Assembly (NCBI RefSeq): GCF_018613895.1 | Contig: NZ_JAGGPH010000011.1 | Span: 186,001-250,000, forward strand | DNA from: Curtobacterium sp. ISL-83 | GTDB lineage: Bacteria; Actinomycetota; Actinomycetes; Actinomycetales; Microbacteriaceae | Direction of reading: 5' to 3' | Length of the DNA: 64,000 bases | In this document: one piece after another, positions 26,177-34,506 of the stretch | Numbering within the stretch: position 1 is the first letter of the stretch | Layout: each line of letters opens with the position of its first letter | Position numbers and translations under genes: made by a program | Notes under the pieces: generated by a model | Databases searched by the model: none | What the model saw: the letters and a program-made list of their open reading frames with translations, nothing else | What the model was told of the DNA's origin: nothing

Positions 26177-26500
26177 GTGAACGGTTCCGACTTCCACGCG
26201 GGGGTTCCGGAGGACTGGCACGTCGACCCCGTGGCGCTCGGCGTCCCGGGTGTGCGGCGGCCGGAGGCGGACGACGGGGACAACCCGCTCGCCTGGCAGG
26301 TCGACTCGCTGTGTGCGCAGACCGACCCGGAGGCGTTCTTCCCCGAGAAGGGCGGCTCCACGCGCGAGGCGAAGAAGATCTGCACGTCGTGCGAGGTCCG
26401 GGCGCAGTGCCTCGAGTACGCGCTCGAGAACGACGAGCGCTTCGGCATCTGGGGCGGCCTGTCCGAGCGCGAGCGCCGGAAGCTGCGCAAGAGGGCGTAA
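26177..26500 (+). CDS. whiB2: WhiB-family regulator, WhiB2/WhmD type
   Basis: WhiB proteins bind a 4Fe-4S cluster and act with the principal sigma factor. This one (107 residues) has the four cysteines in CAQTDPEAFFPEKGG...ICTSCEVRAQC, the GIWGG turn and a basic C-terminal helix RERRKLRKRA. The ALENDERFGIWGGLSERERR segment is characteristic of the WhiB2/WhmD/Streptomyces WhiB subgroup, needed for septation. The GTG at 26177 is chosen because CAGGGG lies 8 nt upstream; a GTG at 26168 is also possible. It heads the conserved whiB2-GT2-DUF5719-DUF3499 neighbourhood. A canonical promoter and GACAC motifs lie upstream. Confidence 0.93.
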   Translation: MNGSDFHAGVPEDWHVDPVALGVPGVRRPEADDGDNPLAWQVDSLCAQTDPEAFFPEKGGSTREAKKICTSCEVRAQCLEYALENDERFGIWGGLSERERRKLRKRA

Positions 26501-26518
26501 GCACGAGCGCAGGCACGG

Positions 26519-26551
26519 CCTGGAGGCGCGTCCCGGCTCCGTCAGGAGCCG
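26519..26551. terminator. Candidate terminator after whiB2
   Basis: A GGAGGCGCG-type motif (26519-26530) is followed by a short hairpin with arms 26534-26540 and 26545-26551 and a GTCA loop. It lies 19 bp past the whiB2 stop. Confidence 0.4.
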
Positions 26552-26619
26552 CGCGGTGATCGTCCCCACAGGTTCACGCCGCGCCGCCGTCGCCGACCGG
26601 CACCGTGCCTCCCGGCCCG

Positions 26620-26625
26620 TAGAGT
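26620..26625 (+). promoter_or_regulatory. -10 box of the membrane GT2 gene
   Basis: TAGAGT lies 10 nt before the ATG at 26636, with no ribosome site between. It overlaps a possible GTG start at 26624, which makes that start unlikely. Confidence 0.45.
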
Positions 26626-26635
26626 GACGCCCGTC

Positions 26636-29476
26636 ATGCAGCCCAGAGTCACCGCGATCCTCGTCGCCGCCAACGGTGCGGACCACCTCGACCGGACCCT
26701 GGACGCCCTCGCGGCCCAGACCCGGCACCCCGACGACCTCGTGGTCGTGGACGTCGGCACGACCGACGGATCGACCGCCGAGCTCTCGTTCGGCGGATCC
26801 GCGCAGCTCGTCCGCCTGCCCGGTGGTCGGTCGTTCGGGGACGCGGTGCTCCAGGGGGAGCGGAGCACCCAGCCCGCCGACCCCGACGTGCCCGCCGACG
26901 AGTGGCTCTGGATCCTCGGTCACGACAACGCGCCGGCGCCGACCGCCCTCGAGGCGATGCTCGCCGCCGTCGAGATCGCGCCGTCGGTCGCGGTGGCGGG
27001 TCCGAAGCTCGTCGACCCCGACGAGCCCAGCCGCCTCCGCGCGTTCGGCGAGAGCATGACGCGCGCGGGTCGGTCCATCGCGCTCGTGCAGGACGAACTC
27101 GACCAGGGGCAGCACGACCGGCACACGGACGTCCTCGGCGTCGCGGCCGGCGGCATGCTCGTGCGACGCTCGGTGTGGGTGGAGCTCGGCGGCTTCGACC
27201 CGGCGCTGCCGGACGTCGACGCGGCACTCGACTTCTGCGTCCGGGTCCGGTTGGCGGGGCACCGCGTCGCCGTCGTGCCCGAGGCGCGCGTGACGAGTGC
27301 CGGGCCGATCGAGGAGTTCGGCCGCAAGCGCGTGTCCGAGGGGCGCCGCGTGCGCATGCACCGGCAGGCGCAGCTCCACCGCCGCCTGACGTACGCCTCC
27401 GCCGGCACCCTCTGGTTCCACTGGCTCATGCTCGTGCCGCTCGCCGTGCTCCGCGCGATCGGGCACCTCGTCGCGAAGCACCCGGCCGCGGTGACCGGCG
27501 AGCTCGCGGCCGCGTTCGCCGTCGCGTTCGGCGGTGGTGTCCGTCGCGCGCGGGCCACGCTGGCGCGGAACCGCTCGCTCGGCTGGGCGGCCGTCGAACC
27601 GCTGCGGGTGAGCTGGCGACGGGTCCACGAGCACCGCACGACCACGCGGGACGTCGAGCTCGCCCGGGTCGAGGACGCCCCGATCGCCCGCGCCTCGTTC
27701 CTGAGCAACGGCGGCGTCTGGGTCGTGCTCGGAGCCGCGGTCCTCAGCGTCGTCAGCCTGTTCCCGCTGTTGGGCTCGCCCGCGCTCACCGGTGGCGGAC
27801 TCCTGCCGCTCAGCACGGACGTCGGGCGGCTCTGGCAGAACGTCGGGTACGGCTGGCACTCCCTCGGGACCGGGTTCACCGGACCCTCCGACCCGTTCGC
27901 CGCGGTCGTCGCCGTCCTCGGCTCGATCACCTTCTGGTCGCCGTCGACCTCGGTGGTCCTCGTCATGCTCCTGGCGTTCCCCCTGTCCGCCACGGGCGCC
28001 TGGTTCGCGGTCCGGAAGGTGACCACGCGCACCTGGGTGCCGGTCATCGGCGCGGTGCTCTACACGGTCGCACCCGCGCTCGTCGGCGCCGTCACGACCG
28101 GGCACCTCGGTGCCGTGATCGCACACGTCCTGCTGCCGTGGCTGTTCCTGGCCGTCCTGGACGCCCACCGGTCGTGGGCCTGGGCATCCGGAGCCTCGAT
28201 CCTGTTCGCCGTCGTCGCGGCCGCGGCGCCGTCGCTGATCCCGGTCCTGCTCGTCGCCTGGCTAGTCGCACTCGTCGTCGGCTGGCGTCGGGCGCACCGT
28301 CGGGTGTTCATCCCGGTACCTGCCGCCGTGCTGTTCCTGCCGCTCGTCCTGGCCCAGGTGGCCAGGGGCAACGTGCTCGCGGTGTTCGCCGACCCCGGGG
28401 TGCCGAGCGCGACCCGTGCGCCGTCGGCACTGCAGCTCGCGATGGGGCAGCCCCTGCCCGACTGGAGCGGCTGGCTGCCGGCGATATCGACGCTCGCGGT
28501 CGTCGTGACCGTGCTCCCCGTCCTGATGGCGGTGCTCGCGCTGCCGGTCGCCGCCGCCGCGATCGGCGCGATGCTCGGGCACCGATGGGCCGTCGCGGGC
28601 GCGGTGCTCGTCCTCGCGCTCCTCGGGTACGCCACTGCGTTCGCCGCCACGCACCTCACCGTCACCGGGGTCGGTTCGACGACGACGATCGTCTGGCCCG
28701 GGAGCGCGCTGAGCGTGTACTGGCTCGCGGTCGTCGCCGCAGCGTGCATCGGGCTCGACGTCCTGCCGAAGGCCGCCCCCGTCGCCGGTCTCGTCGCGAC
28801 GGTCCTCGCGGCCGTCGCCGTCGCACCGGCCTTCGCCGCGTTCTACCTGCACACGGCGGTCATCCAACCGACGAGCGGGCGGGTGCTCAGCGCGTACGTG
28901 AACGCCGAAGCGCAGGCCAACCCGGACGTCGGCACGCTGGTCGTCGACCCGCAGGACGACGGGTCGCTCGCGGTGTCCCTCGAGCGCGGCCAGGGCTCGA
29001 CGCTGGACGACCAGTCCACGCTGGACGCCACCGCGCTGACGCTCAGCCGGTCCGGCGCCCGCCTGGCCACCCTCGCCGGCAACCTGGCGAGCCGGAGCGG
29101 GTACGACCCTCGACCGGCGCTGCGGGAGCTCGGCATCAGCTTCATCCTGCTCGACGACGCCGATGGCCGGAACGGTGACGCGCAGGCGGTGCACGACCGC
29201 GCGGCCGGAGCGATCGGCCAGAACGCCCTGTTCACGAGCATCGGTGAGACGACCAACGGTCAGCTGTTCCACTACGACGGCACGGTCGACCGCACCACGA
29301 CCGGCTCGGCCGCGGCCACGGCCACGCACGTCCTGTACCTCGTCGTCCTCGGCATCGTGTTCGGCGCGGCGGCCCTGCTCGCCGTGCCGACCGCACCGCG
29401 ACGGCGCCGCGCCACCTCGAACGTCCTCGAGGCCGAGGAACCCGCCACCACCTTCGACGAGGAGCGCGACGAATGA
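26636..29476 (+). CDS. Large membrane-bound family 2 glycosyltransferase
   Basis: The 946-residue protein has an N-terminal GT2 domain (about 1-250: RVTAILVAANGADHLDRTLDAL, LVVVDVGTTDGST, LWILGHDNAPAP, LGGFDPALPDVDAALDFCVRVRLAG). One membrane helix near residue 270 and a cluster of about 12 more between roughly 355 and 740 follow, then an outer-face domain and a last helix near 895. The layout is the conserved actinobacterial protein found between whiB and DUF5719, related to galactan and arabinan-type wall enzymes. It probably makes or extends a wall glycan. Its stop overlaps the DUF5719 gene by 4 bp (ATGA), so their products are probably partners. Confidence 0.88.
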   Translation: MQPRVTAILVAANGADHLDRTLDALAAQTRHPDDLVVVDVGTTDGSTAELSFGGSAQLVRLPGGRSFGDAVLQGERSTQPADPDVPADEWLWILGHDNAPAPTALEAMLAAVEIAPSVAVAGPKLVDPDEPSRLRAFGESMTRAGRSIALVQDELDQGQHDRHTDVLGVAAGGMLVRRSVWVELGGFDPALPDVDAALDFCVRVRLAGHRVAVVPEARVTSAGPIEEFGRKRVSEGRRVRMHRQAQLHRRLTYASAGTLWFHWLMLVPLAVLRAIGHLVAKHPAAVTGELAAAFAVAFGGGVRRARATLARNRSLGWAAVEPLRVSWRRVHEHRTTTRDVELARVEDAPIARASFLSNGGVWVVLGAAVLSVVSLFPLLGSPALTGGGLLPLSTDVGRLWQNVGYGWHSLGTGFTGPSDPFAAVVAVLGSITFWSPSTSVVLVMLLAFPLSATGAWFAVRKVTTRTWVPVIGAVLYTVAPALVGAVTTGHLGAVIAHVLLPWLFLAVLDAHRSWAWASGASILFAVVAAAAPSLIPVLLVAWLVALVVGWRRAHRRVFIPVPAAVLFLPLVLAQVARGNVLAVFADPGVPSATRAPSALQLAMGQPLPDWSGWLPAISTLAVVVTVLPVLMAVLALPVAAAAIGAMLGHRWAVAGAVLVLALLGYATAFAATHLTVTGVGSTTTIVWPGSALSVYWLAVVAAACIGLDVLPKAAPVAGLVATVLAAVAVAPAFAAFYLHTAVIQPTSGRVLSAYVNAEAQANPDVGTLVVDPQDDGSLAVSLERGQGSTLDDQSTLDATALTLSRSGARLATLAGNLASRSGYDPRPALRELGISFILLDDADGRNGDAQAVHDRAAGAIGQNALFTSIGETTNGQLFHYDGTVDRTTTGSAAATATHVLYLVVLGIVFGAAALLAVPTAPRRRRATSNVLEAEEPATTFDEERDE

Positions 29477-30873
29477 GCACGCCTGGGTCCGTCCGCCGCT
29501 GGCTCGTCCGCGGGACCGCGACCGCCGTCGCCGTCGTCGTCGCCGCCGGCACCATCACCGCGGCGCACGCGATCGGCACCACGAGCGAACCGGGCCGTCC
29601 CGCCGGTCGCACCGTCACGCCCGTGGCCGCCGACGCCGAGCGGGTCTGCGCGGGCAGCGCCCTGCGGCTCTCCGACGACGCGGGCAACGACGCCACGAAG
29701 GCGAGCGCGGTCGGCAGCCCGACGGTCGCCACCGCGACCACCGGGTCCACGGTCGAACGGACCTCGCTTGACCCGTCGAGCACCGGCGGGAGCAACCCGC
29801 GCCTCCTGACCGCACCGGCCGGCCGGACGACCCCGCAGGTCGCCGGCAGCAGCTACCAGAGCGTCTCGAGCGGTGACCTGGTCGGTGCGGGCGCGGCCTC
29901 GTGCGACGACCCGTCCCAGTCCACGTGGCTGGTCGGCGGCTCGACGGAGACCGGCCGCACGAGCCTCATCACGCTGTCGAACCCGACCGACGTGAACGCC
30001 ACCGTCGACCTGTCCGTGTACGACGCGAACGGCATCGTGAGCGCCCCGGGGACGGCCGGCATCGTCGTGGCCCCGAACACGCAGAAGGTCGTCCCCCTGT
30101 CGGGCTTCGTCTCGAACCAGGGCTCCACGGTCGTGCACGTCGTGTCCTCCGGCGGCCAGATCGTCGCGCACATGCAGGAGACCGTCGTCCGCACGCTGAC
30201 GCCCGGCGGGTTCGACATCGTGTCCGGGAGCGCTGCTCCGTCGCGGACGCAGATCGTCCCCGGCGTCGTGCTGCAGGGCGCGGAGCAGACGCAGCGGGGC
30301 GGCGACACCGCCGACGCCGTGCCGATCGTCCGGCTCTTCGTGCCGGGCGCGACGGCGGCCCGGGTCACGCTCGGCATCACCACCTCGGACGGCGGCGGGT
30401 CCACCGTGAACGCCACGGCGGAGGCCGGTGTGGTCACGGACGTCGCGCTCGACGACTTCCCGGACGGCCGCTACTCGTTCACGGTGACCTCGACCCAGCC
30501 GATCGTCGCCGGGGTGCGCACCACGGCACCCACCGATGCCGGGCAGAGCGACCTCGGCTGGTTCGCGTCGGCCGAACCGCTCGGCCGCAGCGCGATCACG
30601 GCGCTCGCGCCGGGAGAGAACCAGCGCCTGACGCTCGTGAACCCGACCCGGTCGGACGCGCAGGTCACGATCCGTTCGGGCGACGAGCAGCAGCGGGTGT
30701 CCGTGGTCTCGGGCGGGACGAACACGCTCATCGTGCCGACGGCGAAGCAGCTCGTGCTGACCGGGACCGACGGCCTGGTCGCCGGGGTCACCTACATGGG
30801 CGGCGACGGGATCGCCGGGTTCCCAGTGCGAGCCGCGACCGAGGTCTCGACACCGGTGCGCGTCTACCCCTGA
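29473..30873 (+). CDS. DUF5719 secreted protein
   Basis: The 466-residue protein has one N-terminal hydrophobic segment (about residues 14-33) that should act as signal anchor or signal peptide. The rest is outside the membrane and beta-rich, with repeated L-x-L-x-NPT elements (TLSNPTDVNATVDLSVYD and RLTLVNPTRSDAQVTIRSG) suggesting duplicated immunoglobulin-like modules. The family is actinobacterial and of unknown function. Overlap with the upstream membrane GT2 points to a joint role in wall-glycan assembly. No catalytic motif is visible. Confidence 0.88.
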   Translation: MSTPGSVRRWLVRGTATAVAVVVAAGTITAAHAIGTTSEPGRPAGRTVTPVAADAERVCAGSALRLSDDAGNDATKASAVGSPTVATATTGSTVERTSLDPSSTGGSNPRLLTAPAGRTTPQVAGSSYQSVSSGDLVGAGAASCDDPSQSTWLVGGSTETGRTSLITLSNPTDVNATVDLSVYDANGIVSAPGTAGIVVAPNTQKVVPLSGFVSNQGSTVVHVVSSGGQIVAHMQETVVRTLTPGGFDIVSGSAAPSRTQIVPGVVLQGAEQTQRGGDTADAVPIVRLFVPGATAARVTLGITTSDGGGSTVNATAEAGVVTDVALDDFPDGRYSFTVTSTQPIVAGVRTTAPTDAGQSDLGWFASAEPLGRSAITALAPGENQRLTLVNPTRSDAQVTIRSGDEQQRVSVVSGGTNTLIVPTAKQLVLTGTDGLVAGVTYMGGDGIAGFPVRAATEVSTPVRVYP

Positions 30874-30955
30874 GCGCCGCCGCGCCCCGCGTCCGGGCTA
30901 CGAGCCAGGAACCCGATGTCGCCCGCGTGGCGCGGGTCAGTCTGATCGGTTCGGG

Positions 30956-31396
30956 TCACCAGTGCCGGTAGCGGTCCGGTGCGAGGTCCCAGGGGTCCTT
31001 GTCGATGAGCTCCCCGACGGCCCGGAACACCGCGGTCTCGATGATGATCCGACGGTCGGCGTCGTCCTTCTCCGGGCTCCGGTTCACGCGCTCGACCGGG
31101 ATCCGGAAGAGGGTCACGCGACGGCCCTCGTGGTCGACGCGCCACCGCGGCAGTTCGTCCGGCTGGGAGGCGTCCGTCGGCATGTCCGCGACCTGGAAGA
31201 CCACACCGTGGAGCTCCTCCGGCCAGAGCTGCAGCAGGTAGTGCGCGGTGTCGCCGACGGTCCGGTCGAAGGCCTCGGCCCGGGTGATCACGGGGGCGAG
31301 GTCCGGTCCGGTGACGCTCGACCGGCCACCCCGGCCGTGCCGGGACCGACCCCGACCGCGGTCGACGGGCGTGACGAGTCGGGGCTTGCGGCGCAT
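30956..31396 (-). CDS. Zincin-like metallopeptidase-family protein lacking HExxH
   Basis: The 146-residue protein occupies the place of the metallopeptidase-family gene that accompanies DUF3499 in actinobacteria (PF06262-like). It has a basic N terminus, then a conserved-looking core: EAFDRTVGDTAHYL, ELHGVVFQVADMP, VTLFRIPVERVNRS. Where the family has a zinc-binding HExxH helix, this protein reads ETAVFRAVGELIDKDP, so the histidines are absent. Actinobacterial members often have such a degenerate site, which argues for a non-peptidase role. It is divergent from DUF3499 with 58 bp between. Identification rests on context plus the residual pattern. Confidence 0.65.
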   Translation of the reverse strand: MRRKPRLVTPVDRGRGRSRHGRGGRSSVTGPDLAPVITRAEAFDRTVGDTAHYLLQLWPEELHGVVFQVADMPTDASQPDELPRWRVDHEGRRVTLFRIPVERVNRSPEKDDADRRIIIETAVFRAVGELIDKDPWDLAPDRYRHW

Positions 31397-31438
31397 CCCC
31401 ACATCGTACGCGCGCGGGCCCTGCCGCACGGCGGCCGG

Positions 31439-31444
31439 TAGGGT
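31439..31444 (+). promoter_or_regulatory. -10 box of the DUF3499 gene
   Basis: TAGGGT lies 10 nt before the ATG at 31455, without a ribosome site in between. Confidence 0.45.
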
Positions 31445-31454
31445 CGACAGCGGT

Positions 31455-31670
31455 ATGGACGTACGGATCTGCAGCAAGGTCGCGTGTGGCGCGAGCGCTG
31501 GGGCGACCCTGACGTACGACTACGCCGACTCGATGGTCGTGATCGGACCGCTGTCGACCCGCGTCGAGCCGCACGGGTACGACCTCTGTGGTCGGCACGC
31601 GGCCTCCCTGCGGGTGCCCCGCGGGTGGCAGATCGTCCGGCGGGAGCGCCTGCCGCGCGACGCGTCCTGA
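31455..31670 (+). CDS. DUF3499 zinc-ribbon-like protein
   Basis: The 71-residue protein begins MDVRICSKVACGASAGATLTYDYADSM-like and continues with a YDLCGRHAASLRVPRGW block. The spaced cysteines (C6, C11 and C45) with H48 form a probable zinc site. This is the DUF3499 family, conserved across actinobacteria between the whiB2 and ahcY loci and of unknown function. Length is at the short end of the family (often 80-150 residues) because the usual C-terminal extension is missing. Its own -10 box suggests leaderless expression. Confidence 0.9.
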   Translation: MDVRICSKVACGASAGATLTYDYADSMVVIGPLSTRVEPHGYDLCGRHAASLRVPRGWQIVRRERLPRDAS

Positions 31671-31971
31671 CGGACGAGCGCCTGCGGCGTGCGGCCGGGA
31701 GGCGCGACCCGCGTGAGCAGGTCGACCTGCGTCCTCCGTGCGGTCGGCTTCGTCCGACCGTGCTCGCCTGGTGCGCGCCCTGGCCCGCCGCCTGGCCCGC
31801 CGCCTGGTCGGCTCGCCTGGTCTTGCCGGCACGCGTCACCCGGACGACCGTCCTGCCGACGCGACGGACCCCGCTGAGGTGATCCGTGCCTCCAGGCCGG
31901 TCGCCCCGAGCGGTGCGGTACCGCGCCATCGCGCACAGGGCCCAGCGGTGTGCGCGTGGGAGACTGGGTGC
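31671..31971. other. Non-coding gap between DUF3499 and ahcY
   Basis: This 301-bp stretch holds no convincing gene. It contains a GGAGGCGCG-type motif (31693-31710), a perfect 14-bp palindrome GCAGGTCGACCTGC (31717-31730) and a 12-bp direct repeat CCTGGCCCGCCG at 31779-31802. The ahcY promoter lies at its end. In mycobacteria, manB and manA lie in this interval; no trace of them is visible here. Confidence 0.5.
31960..31965 (+). promoter_or_regulatory. -10-like box of ahcY
   Basis: GAGACT is followed by 6 nt and the ATG at 31972, matching the leaderless spacing seen at other genes in the window, although the first base departs from TANNNT. Confidence 0.35.
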
Positions 31972-33450
31972 ATGCCCAGCGAAACCCAGACCGCCGTCCC
32001 GTTCCGCGTCGCCGACCTCTCCCTGGCCGAGGCCGGTCGCCACCAGATCCGCCTCGCCGAGAACGAGATGCCGGGTCTGATGTCCCTGCGCGAGGAGTTC
32101 GGCGCCTCGCAGCCGCTCGCCGGTGCCCGCATCGCCGGCTCGCTCCACATGACGGTGCAGACCGCCGTCCTGATCGAGACGCTCGTCGCGCTCGGCGCGC
32201 AGGTGCGCTGGGCGAGCTGCAACATCTTCTCGACGCAGGACGAAGCCGCCGCCGCCGTCGCCGTCGGCCCGACCGGCACCCCGGACGCCCCCGCCGGTGT
32301 CCCGGTGTTCGCGTGGAAGGGCGAGACGCTCGAGGAGTACTGGTGGTGCACGAGCCGCATCTTCGACTGGAGCGCCGAAGCCGCCGAGGCCGGAGCCGAC
32401 TGGGCGGGCCCGAACCTCATCCTGGACGACGGCGGTGACGCCACGATGCTCGTGCACACCGGCGCCGACGCCGAGGCCGCCGGGGTCGCTCCGGTCGCCG
32501 ACGCCGACGCGAGCGCCGAGTGGAAGATCGTGCTGGCGACCGTCGCCGCCTCGCTCGAGGAGTCCACGGACCGCTGGACCCGCATCGCCGCGGAGATCCA
32601 GGGCGTGACGGAGGAGACCACGACCGGTGTCCACCGCCTGTACGAGCTGGCGCGGAACGGCGAGCTGAAGTTCCCCGCGATCAACGTCAACGACTCCGTC
32701 ACGAAGTCGAAGTTCGACAACAAGTACGGCATCCGGCACTCGCTGCCCGACGGACTGAACCGTGCGACCGACGTCCTGATCGGCGGCAAGGTCGCGTTCG
32801 TCGTCGGGTACGGCGACGTCGGCAAGGGCGCCGCCGAGGCGCTCCGCGGGCAGGGTGCGCGCGTCATCGTGTCCGAGGTCGACCCGATCTGCGCGCTGCA
32901 GGCCGCGATGGACGGCTACCAGGTCGCGCGGCTGGCGGACGTCGCGGGCATCGTCGACATCGTGGTCACCTGCACGGGCAACCTCGGGGTCGTGGGCGTC
33001 GACGAGATGCTCGCCCTGAAGCACCTGGCGATCGTCGCGAACGTCGGCCACTTCGACAACGAGATCGACATGGCCGGGCTGGAGGCCCTGCCGGGCGTCG
33101 AGAAGGTCGAGATCAAGCCGCAGGTGCACGAGTGGCGGCTCCCGACCGGGCGCTCGATCCTGGTGCTGTCCGAGGGCCGACTGATGAACCTCGGCAACGC
33201 CACCGGGCACCCGTCGTTCGTGATGAGCAACTCGTTCACGAACCAGGTGCTCGCGCAGATCGAGCTCCACACCCGCCGCGAGGAGTACCCGACGGGCGTG
33301 TACGTGCTCCCCAAGCACCTCGATGAGAAGGTGGCGCGGCTGCACCTCGACGCGTTGGGCGTGCAGTTGACGGCGCTCCGGCCGGAGCAGGCCGCCTACA
33401 TCGGTGTCGCGGTCGAGGGGCCGTACAAGCCCGAGCACTACCGGTACTGA
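31972..33450 (+). CDS. ahcY: Adenosylhomocysteinase
   Basis: AhcY splits S-adenosylhomocysteine into adenosine and homocysteine, using bound NAD, and so keeps methylation reactions running. The 492-residue length and motifs fit: [35 protein letters not shown], the NAD-binding [23 protein letters not shown], the [15 protein letters not shown] catalytic stretch, [11 protein letters not shown] and the C-terminal PYKPEHYRY. The long insert around residues 150-190 is typical of the bacterial and mycobacterial form. In mycobacteria (sahH) the gene sits just upstream of mtrA as here, though a block of membrane genes is inserted in this genome. No SAH riboswitch is evident. Confidence 0.96.
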   Translation: MPSETQTAVPFRVADLSLAEAGRHQIRLAENEMPGLMSLREEFGASQPLAGARIAGSLHMTVQTAVLIETLVALGAQVRWASCNIFSTQDEAAAAVAVGPTGTPDAPAGVPVFAWKGETLEEYWWCTSRIFDWSAEAAEAGADWAGPNLILDDGGDATMLVHTGADAEAAGVAPVADADASAEWKIVLATVAASLEESTDRWTRIAAEIQGVTEETTTGVHRLYELARNGELKFPAINVNDSVTKSKFDNKYGIRHSLPDGLNRATDVLIGGKVAFVVGYGDVGKGAAEALRGQGARVIVSEVDPICALQAAMDGYQVARLADVAGIVDIVVTCTGNLGVVGVDEMLALKHLAIVANVGHFDNEIDMAGLEALPGVEKVEIKPQVHEWRLPTGRSILVLSEGRLMNLGNATGHPSFVMSNSFTNQVLAQIELHTRREEYPTGVYVLPKHLDEKVARLHLDALGVQLTALRPEQAAYIGVAVEGPYKPEHYRY

Positions 33451-33509
33451 GCGGCGCGGGCCGCGGCCGCGGCGGCGCGCCGGGCGCCGGGCGCCGCATC
33501 GAACCGCGA

Positions 33510-33552
33510 TTCCGACATCGAACCAGGCGTGAACGCCGGTTCGATGTCGGAA
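33510..33552. terminator. Long stable hairpin between ahcY and the RDD gene
   Basis: A perfect 15-bp stem (33510-33524 with 33538-33552) encloses a second GGCG/CGCC stem capped by TGAA, leaving one bulged A. Flanking sequence repeats the CATCGAACC / GGTTCGAACC words at 33497-33505 and 33558-33567. The site lies 60 bp past ahcY and 48 bp before the convergent RDD gene ends. It is most simply a bidirectional terminator. Confidence 0.65.
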
Positions 33553-33599
33553 ACGTGGTTCGAACCGTGTCAGCGAACCGCGCCCGCGCGTCGCCAGCG

Positions 33600-34469
33600 T
33601 CAGCGGGGGAAGCCCGGAGGCCGCGCCGTCGCCGTGCGCGCGGCCGCGCCGAGCGTGTCGGCTCGGCTGCGCAGCGCCCGCAGGTCCCGCTCGCGCCGGA
33701 GGACGGCGACCCCGGCCAGGAACACCTCGGGCGGCACCGGCGGCACCGGGTGCGCGTACTCCGCGACGGCCGCCGCGAGGGACCGGGCCGCGCCCTCCCG
33801 GAGCTCGGGGCGCAGGTCGGCGGCTCCGCGGAAGAACGCCCCGAGTCGGTTCTCGAGGCGCTGGGGCAGGCGTGAGACGTCCGCGACCCCGGCCCACGCG
33901 GTGAGCTCCGGTGGCAGGTGGACCTCGGGCTCCCGACGCTTGGGCAGCCGCTCGTGCTGCACGAACGTCCCGGCGAGCAGGTCCCCGAGGCGCCGTGGTC
34001 GCGACCCGAACAGCGCGACGAGCAACGCGATCGAGCCGAGTGACCCCCAGAGCTCGAGCATCCCGACGAGTGCCCGGGCGAACGCGTGCCGGAACGTGAT
34101 CGAGCCGCCGTCGAGCCGCACGACCCGGGTCCCGGTGGCGTAGCGGCCCACGCTCTTGCCCCGCGTCACCGTCTCGACCGCGGCGGGAACCAGCACGAGG
34201 ACGCCGACGAGCATCGCGATGCTCGCCACCGCGGTCCACGCCGCGTCGCCGGCGTCGGGCAGGAGCCGTGCCGTCCCGATGAGCAGCATCAGGTACAGGG
34301 CGATCAGGCACACCCCGTCCAGGAGCGCCGCGGTCAGCCGGAGTGCGATGCCGGCCGGTTGGACGTCGAGGGCGACGGCCTCACCGACGACGAGCTCGTC
34401 GTCGGTGTCGTCGAGCGCGCGGACGAACCGGGCATCGGCGAGGTCGCGCGGCACGCGGGTCTTCGGCAT
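33600..34469 (-). CDS. RDD-family membrane protein
   Basis: The 289-residue protein has an RDD domain at about residues 38-175: GIALRLTAALLDGVCLIALYLML, GKSVGRYATGTRVVRLDG and RALVGMLELWGSLGSIALLVALF with SRPRRLGDLLAGTFV. Three helices are predicted. The C-terminal about 100 residues are soluble and Arg/Ala-rich. RDD proteins are often transporters or accessory factors, and in actinobacteria they accompany SpoIIM, DUF58 and MoxR genes exactly as here. It is divergent from the SpoIIM gene with 37 bp between the starts. Confidence 0.88.
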   Translation of the reverse strand: MPKTRVPRDLADARFVRALDDTDDELVVGEAVALDVQPAGIALRLTAALLDGVCLIALYLMLLIGTARLLPDAGDAAWTAVASIAMLVGVLVLVPAAVETVTRGKSVGRYATGTRVVRLDGGSITFRHAFARALVGMLELWGSLGSIALLVALFGSRPRRLGDLLAGTFVQHERLPKRREPEVHLPPELTAWAGVADVSRLPQRLENRLGAFFRGAADLRPELREGAARSLAAAVAEYAHPVPPVPPEVFLAGVAVLRRERDLRALRSRADTLGAAARTATARPPGFPR

Positions 34470-34506
34470 GGGACCATTCTGTCGGACGCGACGACGGGGG
34501 AGACGA

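Noticed and set aside
26624..26635. GTG start four codons before the ATG of the membrane GT2
   Set aside because: It overlaps the TAGAGT -10 box, so it would lie upstream of the transcript start.
31671..31971. SAH riboswitch before ahcY
   Set aside because: The promoter box sits directly before the ATG, leaving no leader, and no conserved SAH-aptamer pattern could be recognised by eye.
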